A stretch of 10,335 bases of DNA, from NCBI GenBank assembly GCA_964450795.1, contig CAYVDI010000033.1, positions 1 to 10,335 on the forward strand, read 5' to 3'. Positions 1 through 6,210 of the stretch are shown here, one piece after another (within the stretch, counting starts at the first letter, position 1; each line of letters opens with the position of its first letter). This DNA comes from JAGOTT01 sp964450795 (GTDB lineage: Bacteria > Patescibacteriota > Minisyncoccia > Moranbacterales > UBA1568). The notes beneath the pieces are model-generated. The model had not been told where the DNA came from and made no database searches. It worked only from the letters and a program-made list of their open reading frames with translations. The position numbers and the translations under genes are program-made.

Positions 1-28
1 AAAAACCACCCCGGAAGTCCGGGGTGGT
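1..28 (-). terminator. Intrinsic terminator, leftward
   Basis: Bases 5-14 pair perfectly with 19-28 (10 bp, mostly G-C) around an AAGT loop. On the minus strand the stem is followed by a run of five U (positions 5-1, the first also counted in the stem). There is no T-run after the stem on the plus strand, so the signal reads leftward. It ends the short transcript predicted from the promoter at 103-131 and could also stop read-through from tsaE. Confidence 0.75.
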
Positions 29-96
29 GGAATAATCTTGCGAATATAGCTCTTTCCTTTCTTCTTGATTTTTTTGGGTGGTTTTTATTTTCTGTT
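1..96 (-). ncRNA. Candidate small RNA or terminated leader (~96 nt)
   Basis: A leftward promoter (103-131) and a strong intrinsic terminator (1-28) bracket about 96 bases. On the minus strand this stretch has no ATG and no ORF with a usable start. The first half is A-rich and looks unstructured. Its segment 86-76 is perfectly complementary (11 bases) to the transcript's last 11 bases (11-1), so it can compete with the terminator's own 5' arm for the 3' arm. This fits either a free-standing small RNA or the leader of a leftward gene beyond the window edge. The element is inferred from signals alone, and no known RNA family was recognised. Confidence 0.4.
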
Positions 97-102
97 GGAC
101 TC

Positions 103-131
103 AGTATACCACACCATTCAAAAAAACGCAA
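103..131 (-). promoter_or_regulatory. Sigma70-type promoter, leftward
   Basis: Minus-strand TTGCGT (131-126), 17-bp spacer, TATACT (108-103), with a TGG extended -10 directly before it. The predicted start is near 96. It lies downstream of the tsaE stop and points away from tsaE, so it should serve the candidate RNA or a gene left of the window. Confidence 0.55.
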
Positions 132-201
132 GTTATTTCTTCATGTCCTCGAGACACCGAAGGTCCGCACCAACGAACCCTCCTTATCGGTTACGCATTT
201 C

Positions 202-639
202 CTAAGCAACGACAATCTCCCGATCCGTGTCGGACATCCATCTGAAGAAGATTTCTTCCGCGCTTTCCGGAATCAGATTCCCGAGCTTCTCCGGCCATTC
301 GACGAGGACGATGCCTTCCGGATCGGCACACCATTCCTCGAATCCGAGTTTTCCGATCTCTTCGGGTTCGTCGATCCGGTACGCGTCGACGTGGTAGATC
401 CGGGCGATGCCGCCTGCTGAAGGCACCGGTAGATCATATTCCTTCATGATGACGAACGTCGGGCTCACGTAGGGCTTTTCTGCACCGAGCGTTTCAAGCA
501 TCCCCTGCACGAAGGTCGTCTTGCCCGCACCGAGATCGCCTCGGAGCGCGACAACCGTCCCCGGTTTCACCGCGTGCGCGAACTCCGCCGCAATCCGCTT
601 CGTTTCCTCCGTCGAATGGGTGATATATTTGGTATCCAT
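202..639 (-). CDS. tsaE: TsaE, tRNA threonylcarbamoyladenosine biosynthesis ATPase
   Basis: TsaE is the small P-loop ATPase that drives the TsaB-TsaD-TsaE complex making t6A37 on ANN-decoding tRNAs in the cytoplasm. From the start chosen the protein is 145 aa, a normal TsaE length. Visible motifs are an N-terminal S-x-E-E-T element (residues 9-13), Walker A GDLGAGKTT (34-42), the SPTF segment (59-62), H-V-D-A-Y-R (83-88) and a Walker B-like LVEWPEKL (112-119, E114). The reading frame is open up to 825, with further ATGs at 657, 726 and 762. I chose 639 because the N-terminus then matches the family; 657 (151 aa) is the main alternative. Neither has a Shine-Dalgarno sequence. It is divergent from the 777 gene, and no partner tsaB or tsaD is in the window. 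Family identification is firm; the start is not. Confidence 0.93.
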   Translation of the reverse strand: MDTKYITHSTEETKRIAAEFAHAVKPGTVVALRGDLGAGKTTFVQGMLETLGAEKPYVSPTFVIMKEYDLPVPSAGGIARIYHVDAYRIDEPEEIGKLGFEEWCADPEGIVLVEWPEKLGNLIPESAEEIFFRWMSDTDREIVVA

Positions 640-700
640 ACCCGTATCTTTTCCCATTTCGTCCGTTTTGTCGATACCGACCGAAGACGACGAAATACCG

Positions 701-729
701 TTGACACGACGCCCTTTTTCGGGCATAGT
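701..729 (+). promoter_or_regulatory. Sigma70-type promoter for the 777 gene
   Basis: Perfect TTGACA at 701-706, 17-bp spacer, CATAGT at 724-729. The predicted start is near 735, leaving a leader of about 42 nt before ATG 777. A small inverted repeat (GCCC 711-714 with GGGC 721-724) fills the spacer. ATACCG occurs three times around the promoter (674, 695 and 735), which may mark operator sites. Confidence 0.55.
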
Positions 730-776
730 CCGTGATACCGAAGTTCTTTCATGGAAATTCATGGAGAGGAGTCCAG

Positions 777-1256
777 ATGAAGCGAACGGGAAATCCGGGT
801 TCGCCTTCGGCGCTCCCGATAACATGGCTCGACAAGCGGTTTTTCCTCTCGAAACACGACGAGAGGATGCGGAAATTCGAGGAATCGGTCGGGCTCATAG
901 AGAGCCTTCTGGAAACGGCCCACCCGGGCATCGCGGAGACGGTATCGGCCACGGTACCAGGCCTGCACCGGGAAGCTCACGCCCTTCTACTCGAGGAGGA
1001 AACGGACCCGGACGATCGGGATTTCGTCATAAGGACACTGCTCACGCTTACCGCGCTCGACCCGACACTGCTCGATGAGACACGCCGGGTCCTGGAAATC
1101 GAGGACTGCGCGGAGGAATTTCCTCCGTGGATCTGGACGGCGACCTACACCCTGCAAAGTCTCCAGCTCGAGTTTTCCGCCTCGGGAATCGGGAAGGAGG
1201 CGTGGGTGATGATGATCACGAAAAGGATCGAGGACGCCCAGACGGAGGAATCGTAA
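777..1256 (+). CDS. Unrecognised 159-aa acidic protein
   Basis: I do not recognise a family. The start at 777 is supported by the best Shine-Dalgarno in the window (GAGAGGAG, ending about 6 nt before the ATG). An ATG at 732 in the same frame lacks this and overlaps the predicted transcription start. There is no signal peptide and no transmembrane segment. After a basic, proline-containing N-terminus (residues 1-20), the rest reads as mainly helical and acidic, with the cluster LLLEEETDPDDRD in mid-protein and a tryptophan pair (PPWIW) near residue 117. It is a single-gene unit, with its own promoter (701-729) and terminator (1261-1290), divergent from tsaE. That it is real is supported by RBS, promoter, terminator and typical codon use; its function is unknown. 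Confidence 0.8.
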   Translation: MKRTGNPGSPSALPITWLDKRFFLSKHDERMRKFEESVGLIESLLETAHPGIAETVSATVPGLHREAHALLLEEETDPDDRDFVIRTLLTLTALDPTLLDETRRVLEIEDCAEEFPPWIWTATYTLQSLQLEFSASGIGKEAWVMMITKRIEDAQTEES

Positions 1257-1260
1257 CACC

Positions 1261-1290
1261 AGAGGAAGCCACGGCTTCCTCTTCTTTTTT
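1261..1290 (+). terminator. Intrinsic terminator of the 777 gene
   Basis: A nine-bp perfect stem (1261-1269 with 1274-1282) closes a CACG loop and is followed by TCTTTTTT (1283-1290). It lies 4 nt after the stop codon. Confidence 0.85.
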
Positions 1291-1303
1291 CGGAAGAAAG
1301 TGC
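1288..1303 (+). repeat. 16-bp direct repeat, copy 1
   Basis: TTTCGGAAGAAAGTGC occurs exactly here and again at 6356-6371. This copy runs from the end of the terminator U-tract to 5 nt before a TTGACA -35 box. In the second copy the sequence forms most of a perfect hairpin inside the candidate RNA. Confidence 0.6.
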
Positions 1304-1308
1304 CATGT

Positions 1309-1337
1309 TTGACACCTTGTCGGTTCTCTGTTATTTT
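1309..1337 (+). promoter_or_regulatory. Sigma70-type promoter for the DHH-like gene
   Basis: Perfect TTGACA (1309-1314), 17-bp spacer, TATTTT (1332-1337) preceded by a TGT extended -10 (1329-1331). The predicted start near 1344 gives a leader of about 57 nt that consists mostly of the competing inverted repeats at 1348-1384. Confidence 0.65.
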
Positions 1338-1347
1338 GGGCTTTCGT

Positions 1348-1384
1348 ATGCCGAATTCTTCATTTGAAATTTGGCATTCGGCAT
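1348..1384 (+). promoter_or_regulatory. Leader with two mutually exclusive hairpins
   Basis: The 5' arm 1348-1356 pairs perfectly (9 bp) with 1376-1384. A shifted version of the same arm, 1349-1357, pairs (9 bp, one G-U) with 1368-1376. The two 3' arms are near-tandem copies, so only one hairpin can form at a time. The element ends 16 nt before the ATG of the DHH-like gene, which has no Shine-Dalgarno, so folding could affect translation. It could also be a low-complexity duplication without function. Confidence 0.4.
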
Positions 1385-1400
1385 TTGGATTTTACGGTTT

Positions 1401-2549
1401 ATGTCCCTCACGCCCCTCGAACAATTCTCCGAACTCGTCAGACAGAGCGTCCGGCCGATCATCTTCCTCCCGGCCTATCCGGACAAGGACACCCTCTCAT
1501 CGGGAATCGCGCTCTTCAGACTCTTTTCAAAACTCGGGAAAGAGGTGACATTGGCGGGCGACCACCTCTCTTCGCATCTTGCCGAACTGCCGTTCCTTCC
1601 GACGCCGGATACGGTCCTCGAAACGCTTGCCGGGACGCGGGATTTCGTCCTCGCGTTCAACACGGAGTACAACAAGATTCTCTCCATGCGGAGCGAGCAG
1701 GACGAGAATTCCCTCCGGATATTCATCACGCCGGAACGCGGATCCATCGACCCGCGGGATTTTTCGTTCATACCGGGACAGATCCGATACGACGCCGCGT
1801 TCGTGCTCGGCGCACCGGACAAGGAGCATCTCGGGAAGATCTACGAGGAGAATCCAGACCTCTTCTATGAGATCCCCGTAGCAGACATCGATAACCGTTC
1901 GGAAAACGAGCATTTCGGACAGTTCAATCTCGTCGAGACGACCGCATCCTCCGTTTCGGAAATACTCTATGATGCTTTCCTCATCATCGGGAAGGACCTC
2001 ATGGATCAGGAGATGGCGGAGACGCTCCTTACCGGCATCATCGCCGCGACCGAAAGTTTCCAGAAGAAGAACACGACACCGAAGGCGCTCAAGACCGCAT
2101 CCGCGCTCATCGACGCCGGCGCCGACCGCGAGAAGATCGTACTTTCCCTCTACAAGACCCAGCCGTTCCACCTCCTCAAGCTCTGGGGACGCCTCATGTC
2201 CCGACTCAAACTCGAGGAATCCGTCCGTCTCGCGTACGCCACCGCTTCGATCGAGGATTTCGTGCAGAGCCGCTCGAACCCGGAGGACATCCCCGCCATA
2301 CTCGAAAAGATCCGCGGAAACTTCTCCGCAGGAGTCTATTTCGCGGTTCTCTTTCCGGAAACGGCCGAGACATCGCGGGTGTTCCTCAAGACTTCCCAGA
2401 ACGGTTCCGCCGGAAGCCTTGCCGCGGCCATCGAGGGAGCCGAACTCAAGGGGGATACACTCTCCTTTCCGATTCCCGCTCCGGCCGACCTGCGGGGGGA
2501 AGAGCTTCTCGTGTCCCTGCTGAAAACCGCGATCGGGACCACGGTCTGA
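1401..2549 (+). CDS. DHH/DHHA1-like protein with degenerate catalytic motifs
   Basis: The 382-aa protein has the fold pattern of DHH-family phosphoesterases (NrnA-like oligonucleotide or cyclic-dinucleotide hydrolases), but most signature residues have changed. Motif I keeps both aspartates in PDKD (27-30) but lacks the histidine usually three residues before the proline. The DHH triad position reads D-N-R (164-166), followed by the expected FGQFNLV and ASSVSEIL. The segment usually ending G-I-x-x-D-T-x-x-F reads GIIAATESF (212-220). The C-terminal DHHA1-like part (about 255-382) has no GGGH-type motif, and N-G-S-A-G-S sits near there. It therefore looks like a non-catalytic ligand-binding or scaffold version. 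The start at ATG 1401 matches the family; an upstream TTG at 1371 falls in the leader hairpin. There is no Shine-Dalgarno. It lies just upstream of the pilus ATPase, with a terminator-like hairpin between. The family link is from motif pattern and is likely, not certain. Confidence 0.75.
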   Translation: MSLTPLEQFSELVRQSVRPIIFLPAYPDKDTLSSGIALFRLFSKLGKEVTLAGDHLSSHLAELPFLPTPDTVLETLAGTRDFVLAFNTEYNKILSMRSEQDENSLRIFITPERGSIDPRDFSFIPGQIRYDAAFVLGAPDKEHLGKIYEENPDLFYEIPVADIDNRSENEHFGQFNLVETTASSVSEILYDAFLIIGKDLMDQEMAETLLTGIIAATESFQKKNTTPKALKTASALIDAGADREKIVLSLYKTQPFHLLKLWGRLMSRLKLEESVRLAYATASIEDFVQSRSNPEDIPAILEKIRGNFSAGVYFAVLFPETAETSRVFLKTSQNGSAGSLAAAIEGAELKGDTLSFPIPAPADLRGEELLVSLLKTAIGTTV

Positions 2550-2586
2550 CGTCAATCTTTCTCGGTTCGATCTTTTCGGGTACAAT

Positions 2587-2610
2587 GAGGGCGAAAGCTC
2601 CTCTTTTTTT
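2587..2610 (+). terminator. Intrinsic terminator after the DHH-like gene, abutting a -10 box
   Basis: GAGGGC (2587-2592) pairs with GC plus CCTC (2597-2598, 2600-2603), with one bulged T and a GAAA tetraloop, followed by seven T from 2604. A good -10 hexamer, TACAAT (2581-2586), touches the stem. No clear -35 lies 16-18 bp upstream, so the promoter for the pilus ATPase is only tentative. Confidence 0.6.
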
Positions 2611-2643
2611 ATTGCGATCGGAGCTCTCCAAAAAAGAAATATC

Positions 2644-5600
2644 ATGGTCAAGGTCATACAACAGTCCTCGCAGGACTGGCGCGGTGAGAAGGAAAGGAAA
2701 ACCAGCGACGTCATACAGAAGCTTTCCGCGACATCGCAGGAAGAGGAGGCCGCCCGGCTCGCGGCGGGTCTCGGACTCCCATACGTCGATCTCCAGGTGT
2801 TCCCCGCGAACGAGGAGGTCATCACCCTTCTTCCGGAATCCGAGGCACGGAAGCATCGCGTCGCCGCATTCGAGAAATCCGGATCGAAGGTCCGTATCGC
2901 GTTCCTTGATCCGTCCGACGAGGCGGCGAAAGCCTTCGTCGAGGAGAAGATCGCGGAGAACAATCTCAAGACGGATCCGTACGTCGTTTCCCTGCAATCC
3001 CTCGAAAAAGTCTGGCGCGCATACGAGAACGCCCCGGTACTCGAGAGCCTCGATCTCTGGCGTGTCTCGCTCAAAGGCGACGACCTCAAGAAATTCGAGG
3101 AGGATTTCGGCGAACTCCTCAAGCTGAAGGATTCATCCAACATCGCCGTCTCCCAGACGATAGAGATCGTGCTTGCCGGTGCGAACAAGCTTCGCGCAAG
3201 CGATATCCATATCGAACCGACGGAGACCGCGACACGGCTCCGCTATCGTATCGACGGCGTGCTCCAGGACGTCTGCACCTTCTCGAAGGATGTCTATCGG
3301 CTCACGCTCTCCCGCGTGAAGATGCTCTCCCACATGAAGATCAACGTCCGTGACCGGGCGCAGGACGGACACTTCGGCATCGAGCTCGGGAAAAGAAAGG
3401 TCGACCTCCGCGTGAACATCATCCCGGGAAACCACGGGGAGAACATCAACATGCGCATCCTCAACGCAGAAAGCGTGCTGCTCGACATCCACGAACTCGG
3501 CATAACCGGCGAGACGTACGATCGGATCATGCACGAGGTGCAGAAGCCGCACGGGATGATCCTCAATACCGGACCGACCGGGTCGGGGAAAACCACCACC
3601 CTCTACAGTCTTCTCCACGCCATCAACAAGCCCGACATAAAAATCATCACCATCGAAGATCCGATCGAATACCAGATCCCCGGCATCGTCCAGACCGAAG
3701 TGTCGAAGGACAAGTCCTATACGTTCGGATCCGCTCTCCGCGCCGTCGTCCGGCAGGATCCGGATGTCGTCCTCGTCGGCGAAATCCGTGACGAGGAAAC
3801 GGCCGACATCTCCGTGAATGCGGCCCTCACCGGGCATCTCCTCCTCTCGACCATCCACGCCAACACCGCACCGGGAGCCATCCCGCGACTCATCGAGATG
3901 GGAGTGAAGCCGTCGCTCATCGCCTCGTCGATCAACATCATCATCGGTCAGCGCCTCGTCCGGAAGCTCTGCGACCACTGCAAGGAATCCTATACCCCGG
4001 CCGAAGAGACGACGAAGAACCTGAAGCGGCTCCTCTCGCTCATCTCGCCCAAGGCGAAGATCGACGTTCCCGCCCACACCGACGAACTCTGGCGGGCGAA
4101 AGGCTGCGCGCAGTGCAACTTCAGCGGTTACCGCGGACGGATCGGCATATTCGAGATATTCTCCTTCTCGAAACGCATCGAGACCATCATTCTCGAACTC
4201 GGCACCGAGAAGGAACTCGCGAAGGCAGCGCTCGAAGATGGCATGGTGACGATGCTCCAGGATGGGATCCTGAAGGCGCTCCAAGGCGTCACGACCATGG
4301 AAGAAGTCTGGCGGGCGACCGGCCAGGAGGATTTTCTCGAGGAACTCTACCTGAGCCTTTCCCCGGATTCGCTCTCGGCGAAATCATCGATGGGAGAGCC
4401 GCTCGCGAAAGCCTCGGCGGAGGCAAGCGTGGACGCCGGGACATTCTCGAAATACCTCGAGTCCCTCCCGCTCGAAAAGACCGCGCAGGCGATTCTTGCC
4501 GGCGCCCTCGCGCGGAAGGCGAGCGAGATCCACTTCGAACCCGGCGAGAGCGAGGCGTCGATCCGCTTCCGGAGAAACGGCGTCCTGGAACCCGCAGGGA
4601 CGATACGGTCGGAAAACTATCAGGGCATTCTCGGCGAATTGAAACACCTCGCCGGGATATCGCAGGAGGCGCGCGCGGGAGTCCGGGAAGGACGGTTCTC
4701 TTTCCGTCTCGGAGAAGGCGACGACGCGGAAACCATCGATGCCCGCGCTTCGGTGACGCTCGGCGGATACGGCGAAACCGCCATGATAAAAATATCCGGG
4801 AAAGACTCACATGCCGGCATCGAGAACACCGGGCTCCGGACGGAGCACCTTGAAAGGATTCTCTCGTTCTGCCGGAAACCGTCAGGATTGTTCATCGCTT
4901 CCGGTCCGGATGGGTCAGGAAAAACCACTCTCCTTTACGATCTTCTCCTACCTCTCAACACGCAGAACACGAAAATAGTGACGGCGGAAGACCCGATCGA
5001 GCGTCGGATTCCGGGAGCGCTCCAGACCCAAGTGAACGAAGCGGAGGGATACTCGTTTCCGGAGGCGATCCGGTCACTTCTGCGACAGAGTCCGAACATA
5101 CTTCTCATCAGCGAGATACGGGATTCGGAAACCGCGGCGGCCGCAAGCGAGGCGGCGCTCACGGGACATCTCGTCTTCGGAAGCATGCAGGGAATATCAG
5201 CGTCCCTTTCGGCGACGCGCCTCGCACGGTTCGGCATAGGAAGCGAGGATTTCGCGAACGCCGGCACGATGATCGTCGGAGTCCGTCTCGTGCAGAAGCT
5301 CTGCGAACACTGCAAGAGGAAAATCTCTCCGGACGAACGTTCCCTCGAGATCATCGACCGGGTCATTTCCGGAATCTCAAAGAAATCGAACATGCAGATA
5401 CCGGGATCCCGCGACATTTTCGAAGCCGTCGGATGCGAGCTCTGCGACAAGTCCGGCTACGCCGGTCAGATGATGCTCTCGGAGATACTCCCCGTCACCC
5501 AAAACGTCGCCGAGACCCTGAATACCAATCCCATAGCGAAGGACATCGAGAACGCCGGAAAAGACGAGGGTATGCTCACGATCGAGGAAGACGGCATCCT

Positions 5601-5658
5601 CGCCGTCCTCGAAGGGAAGACGACGCTCGCCGAAATAGAGCGCGTCACGGAGGAGTGA
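2644..5658 (+). CDS. pilB: Tandem PilB/GspE-family pilus assembly ATPase, two motor modules
   Basis: PilB/GspE ATPases form cytoplasmic hexamers that power pilus extension or type II secretion. The usual length is about 550-570 aa; this one is 1004 aa. It has an N-terminal GspE_N-like domain (about 20-140) and a first motor (about 165-557): SDIHIEP (186-192), RYRIDG, Walker A GPTGSGKT (310-317), EDPIEY, Walker B/Glu GEIRDEE (E380), His box H398 and H405 in STIHAN, and zinc cysteines C443/C446/C488/C491. A linker (about 558-605) leads to a second motor (608-1004): SEIHFEP, Walker A GPDGSGKT (754-761), EDPIERR, SEIRDSE (E824), H842, and cysteines C887/C890/C931/C934. The second copy lacks its own N-domain, has Q849 where the first has H405, and reads RFRRNG for RYRIDG. 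The frame is continuous with no stop between copies. There is no Shine-Dalgarno. PilC, PilT and pilin genes are not in the window. Confidence 0.95.
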   Translation: MVKVIQQSSQDWRGEKERKTSDVIQKLSATSQEEEAARLAAGLGLPYVDLQVFPANEEVITLLPESEARKHRVAAFEKSGSKVRIAFLDPSDEAAKAFVEEKIAENNLKTDPYVVSLQSLEKVWRAYENAPVLESLDLWRVSLKGDDLKKFEEDFGELLKLKDSSNIAVSQTIEIVLAGANKLRASDIHIEPTETATRLRYRIDGVLQDVCTFSKDVYRLTLSRVKMLSHMKINVRDRAQDGHFGIELGKRKVDLRVNIIPGNHGENINMRILNAESVLLDIHELGITGETYDRIMHEVQKPHGMILNTGPTGSGKTTTLYSLLHAINKPDIKIITIEDPIEYQIPGIVQTEVSKDKSYTFGSALRAVVRQDPDVVLVGEIRDEETADISVNAALTGHLLLSTIHANTAPGAIPRLIEMGVKPSLIASSINIIIGQRLVRKLCDHCKESYTPAEETTKNLKRLLSLISPKAKIDVPAHTDELWRAKGCAQCNFSGYRGRIGIFEIFSFSKRIETIILELGTEKELAKAALEDGMVTMLQDGILKALQGVTTMEEVWRATGQEDFLEELYLSLSPDSLSAKSSMGEPLAKASAEASVDAGTFSKYLESLPLEKTAQAILAGALARKASEIHFEPGESEASIRFRRNGVLEPAGTIRSENYQGILGELKHLAGISQEARAGVREGRFSFRLGEGDDAETIDARASVTLGGYGETAMIKISGKDSHAGIENTGLRTEHLERILSFCRKPSGLFIASGPDGSGKTTLLYDLLLPLNTQNTKIVTAEDPIERRIPGALQTQVNEAEGYSFPEAIRSLLRQSPNILLISEIRDSETAAAASEAALTGHLVFGSMQGISASLSATRLARFGIGSEDFANAGTMIVGVRLVQKLCEHCKRKISPDERSLEIIDRVISGISKKSNMQIPGSRDIFEAVGCELCDKSGYAGQMMLSEILPVTQNVAETLNTNPIAKDIENAGKDEGMLTIEEDGILAVLEGKTTLAEIERVTEE

Positions 5659-5674
5659 CTCCGACAAAAGCAAG

Positions 5675-5701
5675 AAAACCGCGGATTTCCCGCGGTTTTT
5701 T
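5675..5701. terminator. Bidirectional intrinsic terminator
   Basis: CCGCGG (5679-5684) pairs with CCGCGG (5690-5695) around a five-base loop, flanked by AAAA on the left and TTTTTT on the right (5696-5701). It can end both the rightward pilus ATPase transcript and the leftward SET transcript, whose stop codon is at 5722. Confidence 0.85.
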
Positions 5702-5721
5702 CATATATATGACTGCTTCAT

Positions 5722-6129
5722 TCATGCGCCGTCGCTTTCCACGCACCGGATACAGCGACAACCCTTCGGCTCGATGTATTCCTTGAAGTATTCCTCGCCA
5801 TAGTCGTACGCGAGCTCTTCTCCGGACCGGATTTTCCGCTTCGCGACGATAAATATCCGTCCGTCGTCATTCACCGCCTCGCAGTTCGGCTTGCAGGAAT
5901 GATTGATATACCGCGCCGTATTCCACCGAGGGCTCCCGTCGATGTCCCACTCGTGATCGACCCGGAATATGTAGAGGTTGCTCCGTCCGTGTTCGCCGCG
6001 CACCCGCTCCCCGACATATTCGATCACCGTCTCTCCACGGGAAAAATCCCGCGCCGCATAAAGGCCGAGTCCCGCCGCCGAACGTTTCACCGCGACATCG
6101 TTCTCGCATGTTCCGATTTTTTTTGGCAT
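5722..6129 (-). CDS. SET-domain protein lysine methyltransferase-like
   Basis: This is a stand-alone SET domain of 135 aa. SET proteins transfer a methyl group from S-adenosylmethionine to lysine side chains. Visible in order: the cofactor-binding G-L-G-L-Y (20-24), EYVGE (37-41), LYIF (52-55), the pseudoknot motif RYINHSCKPNC (73-83), GEELAYDYG (103-111, with the catalytic-type tyrosine), and a post-SET zinc cluster C124-x-C126-x2-C129. C79 of NHSC is the likely fourth ligand. All core motifs are intact, so activity is plausible. There is no targeting signal or extra substrate-binding domain, so the target is unknown; candidates in bacteria are ribosomal or nucleoid proteins. It converges on the pilus ATPase gene and lies just downstream of the candidate structured RNA, with its own promoter-like signal. 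Only a weak purine stretch precedes the ATG. Confidence 0.92.
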   Translation of the reverse strand: MPKKIGTCENDVAVKRSAAGLGLYAARDFSRGETVIEYVGERVRGEHGRSNLYIFRVDHEWDIDGSPRWNTARYINHSCKPNCEAVNDDGRIFIVAKRKIRSGEELAYDYGEEYFKEYIEPKGCRCIRCVESDGA

Positions 6130-6154
6130 ACGGAATTTCTTTCAACAAGTTCCG

Positions 6155-6183
6155 ATGATACAGGATTCCCGAGAAAATGAAAA
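6155..6183 (-). promoter_or_regulatory. Possible promoter for the SET gene
   Basis: Minus-strand TTTTCA (6183-6178), 17-bp spacer, TATCAT (6160-6155, one change from consensus). The predicted start near 6148 gives a leader of about 20 nt. The -35 overlaps the U-tract of the terminator at 6174-6210, so the upstream RNA and the SET gene may be separate units. Confidence 0.45.
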
Positions 6184-6210
6184 GAGACTCCCGGGGAGGG
6201 AATCCCTTTT
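6174..6210 (-). terminator. Intrinsic terminator of the minus-strand RNA
   Basis: On the minus strand, 6210-6198 pairs with 6192-6180 over 13 positions (11 Watson-Crick, 2 G-U) around a five-base loop. It starts in an A-run and ends in UUUU, then CA and another UUUU (6177-6174). Read on the plus strand, the two wobble positions become A-C mismatches, favouring leftward use. Confidence 0.65.

Noticed and set aside
1527..3188. Long minus-strand open frame (553 codons) across the DHH-like and pilB genes
   Set aside because: It is antisense to two recognised proteins and spans their gap. It resembles no family and arises from the bias toward C-ending codons.
3133..4284. Minus-strand open frame (383 codons) inside pilB
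   Set aside because: It lies fully opposite the first motor module, with low-complexity charged composition and no motif.
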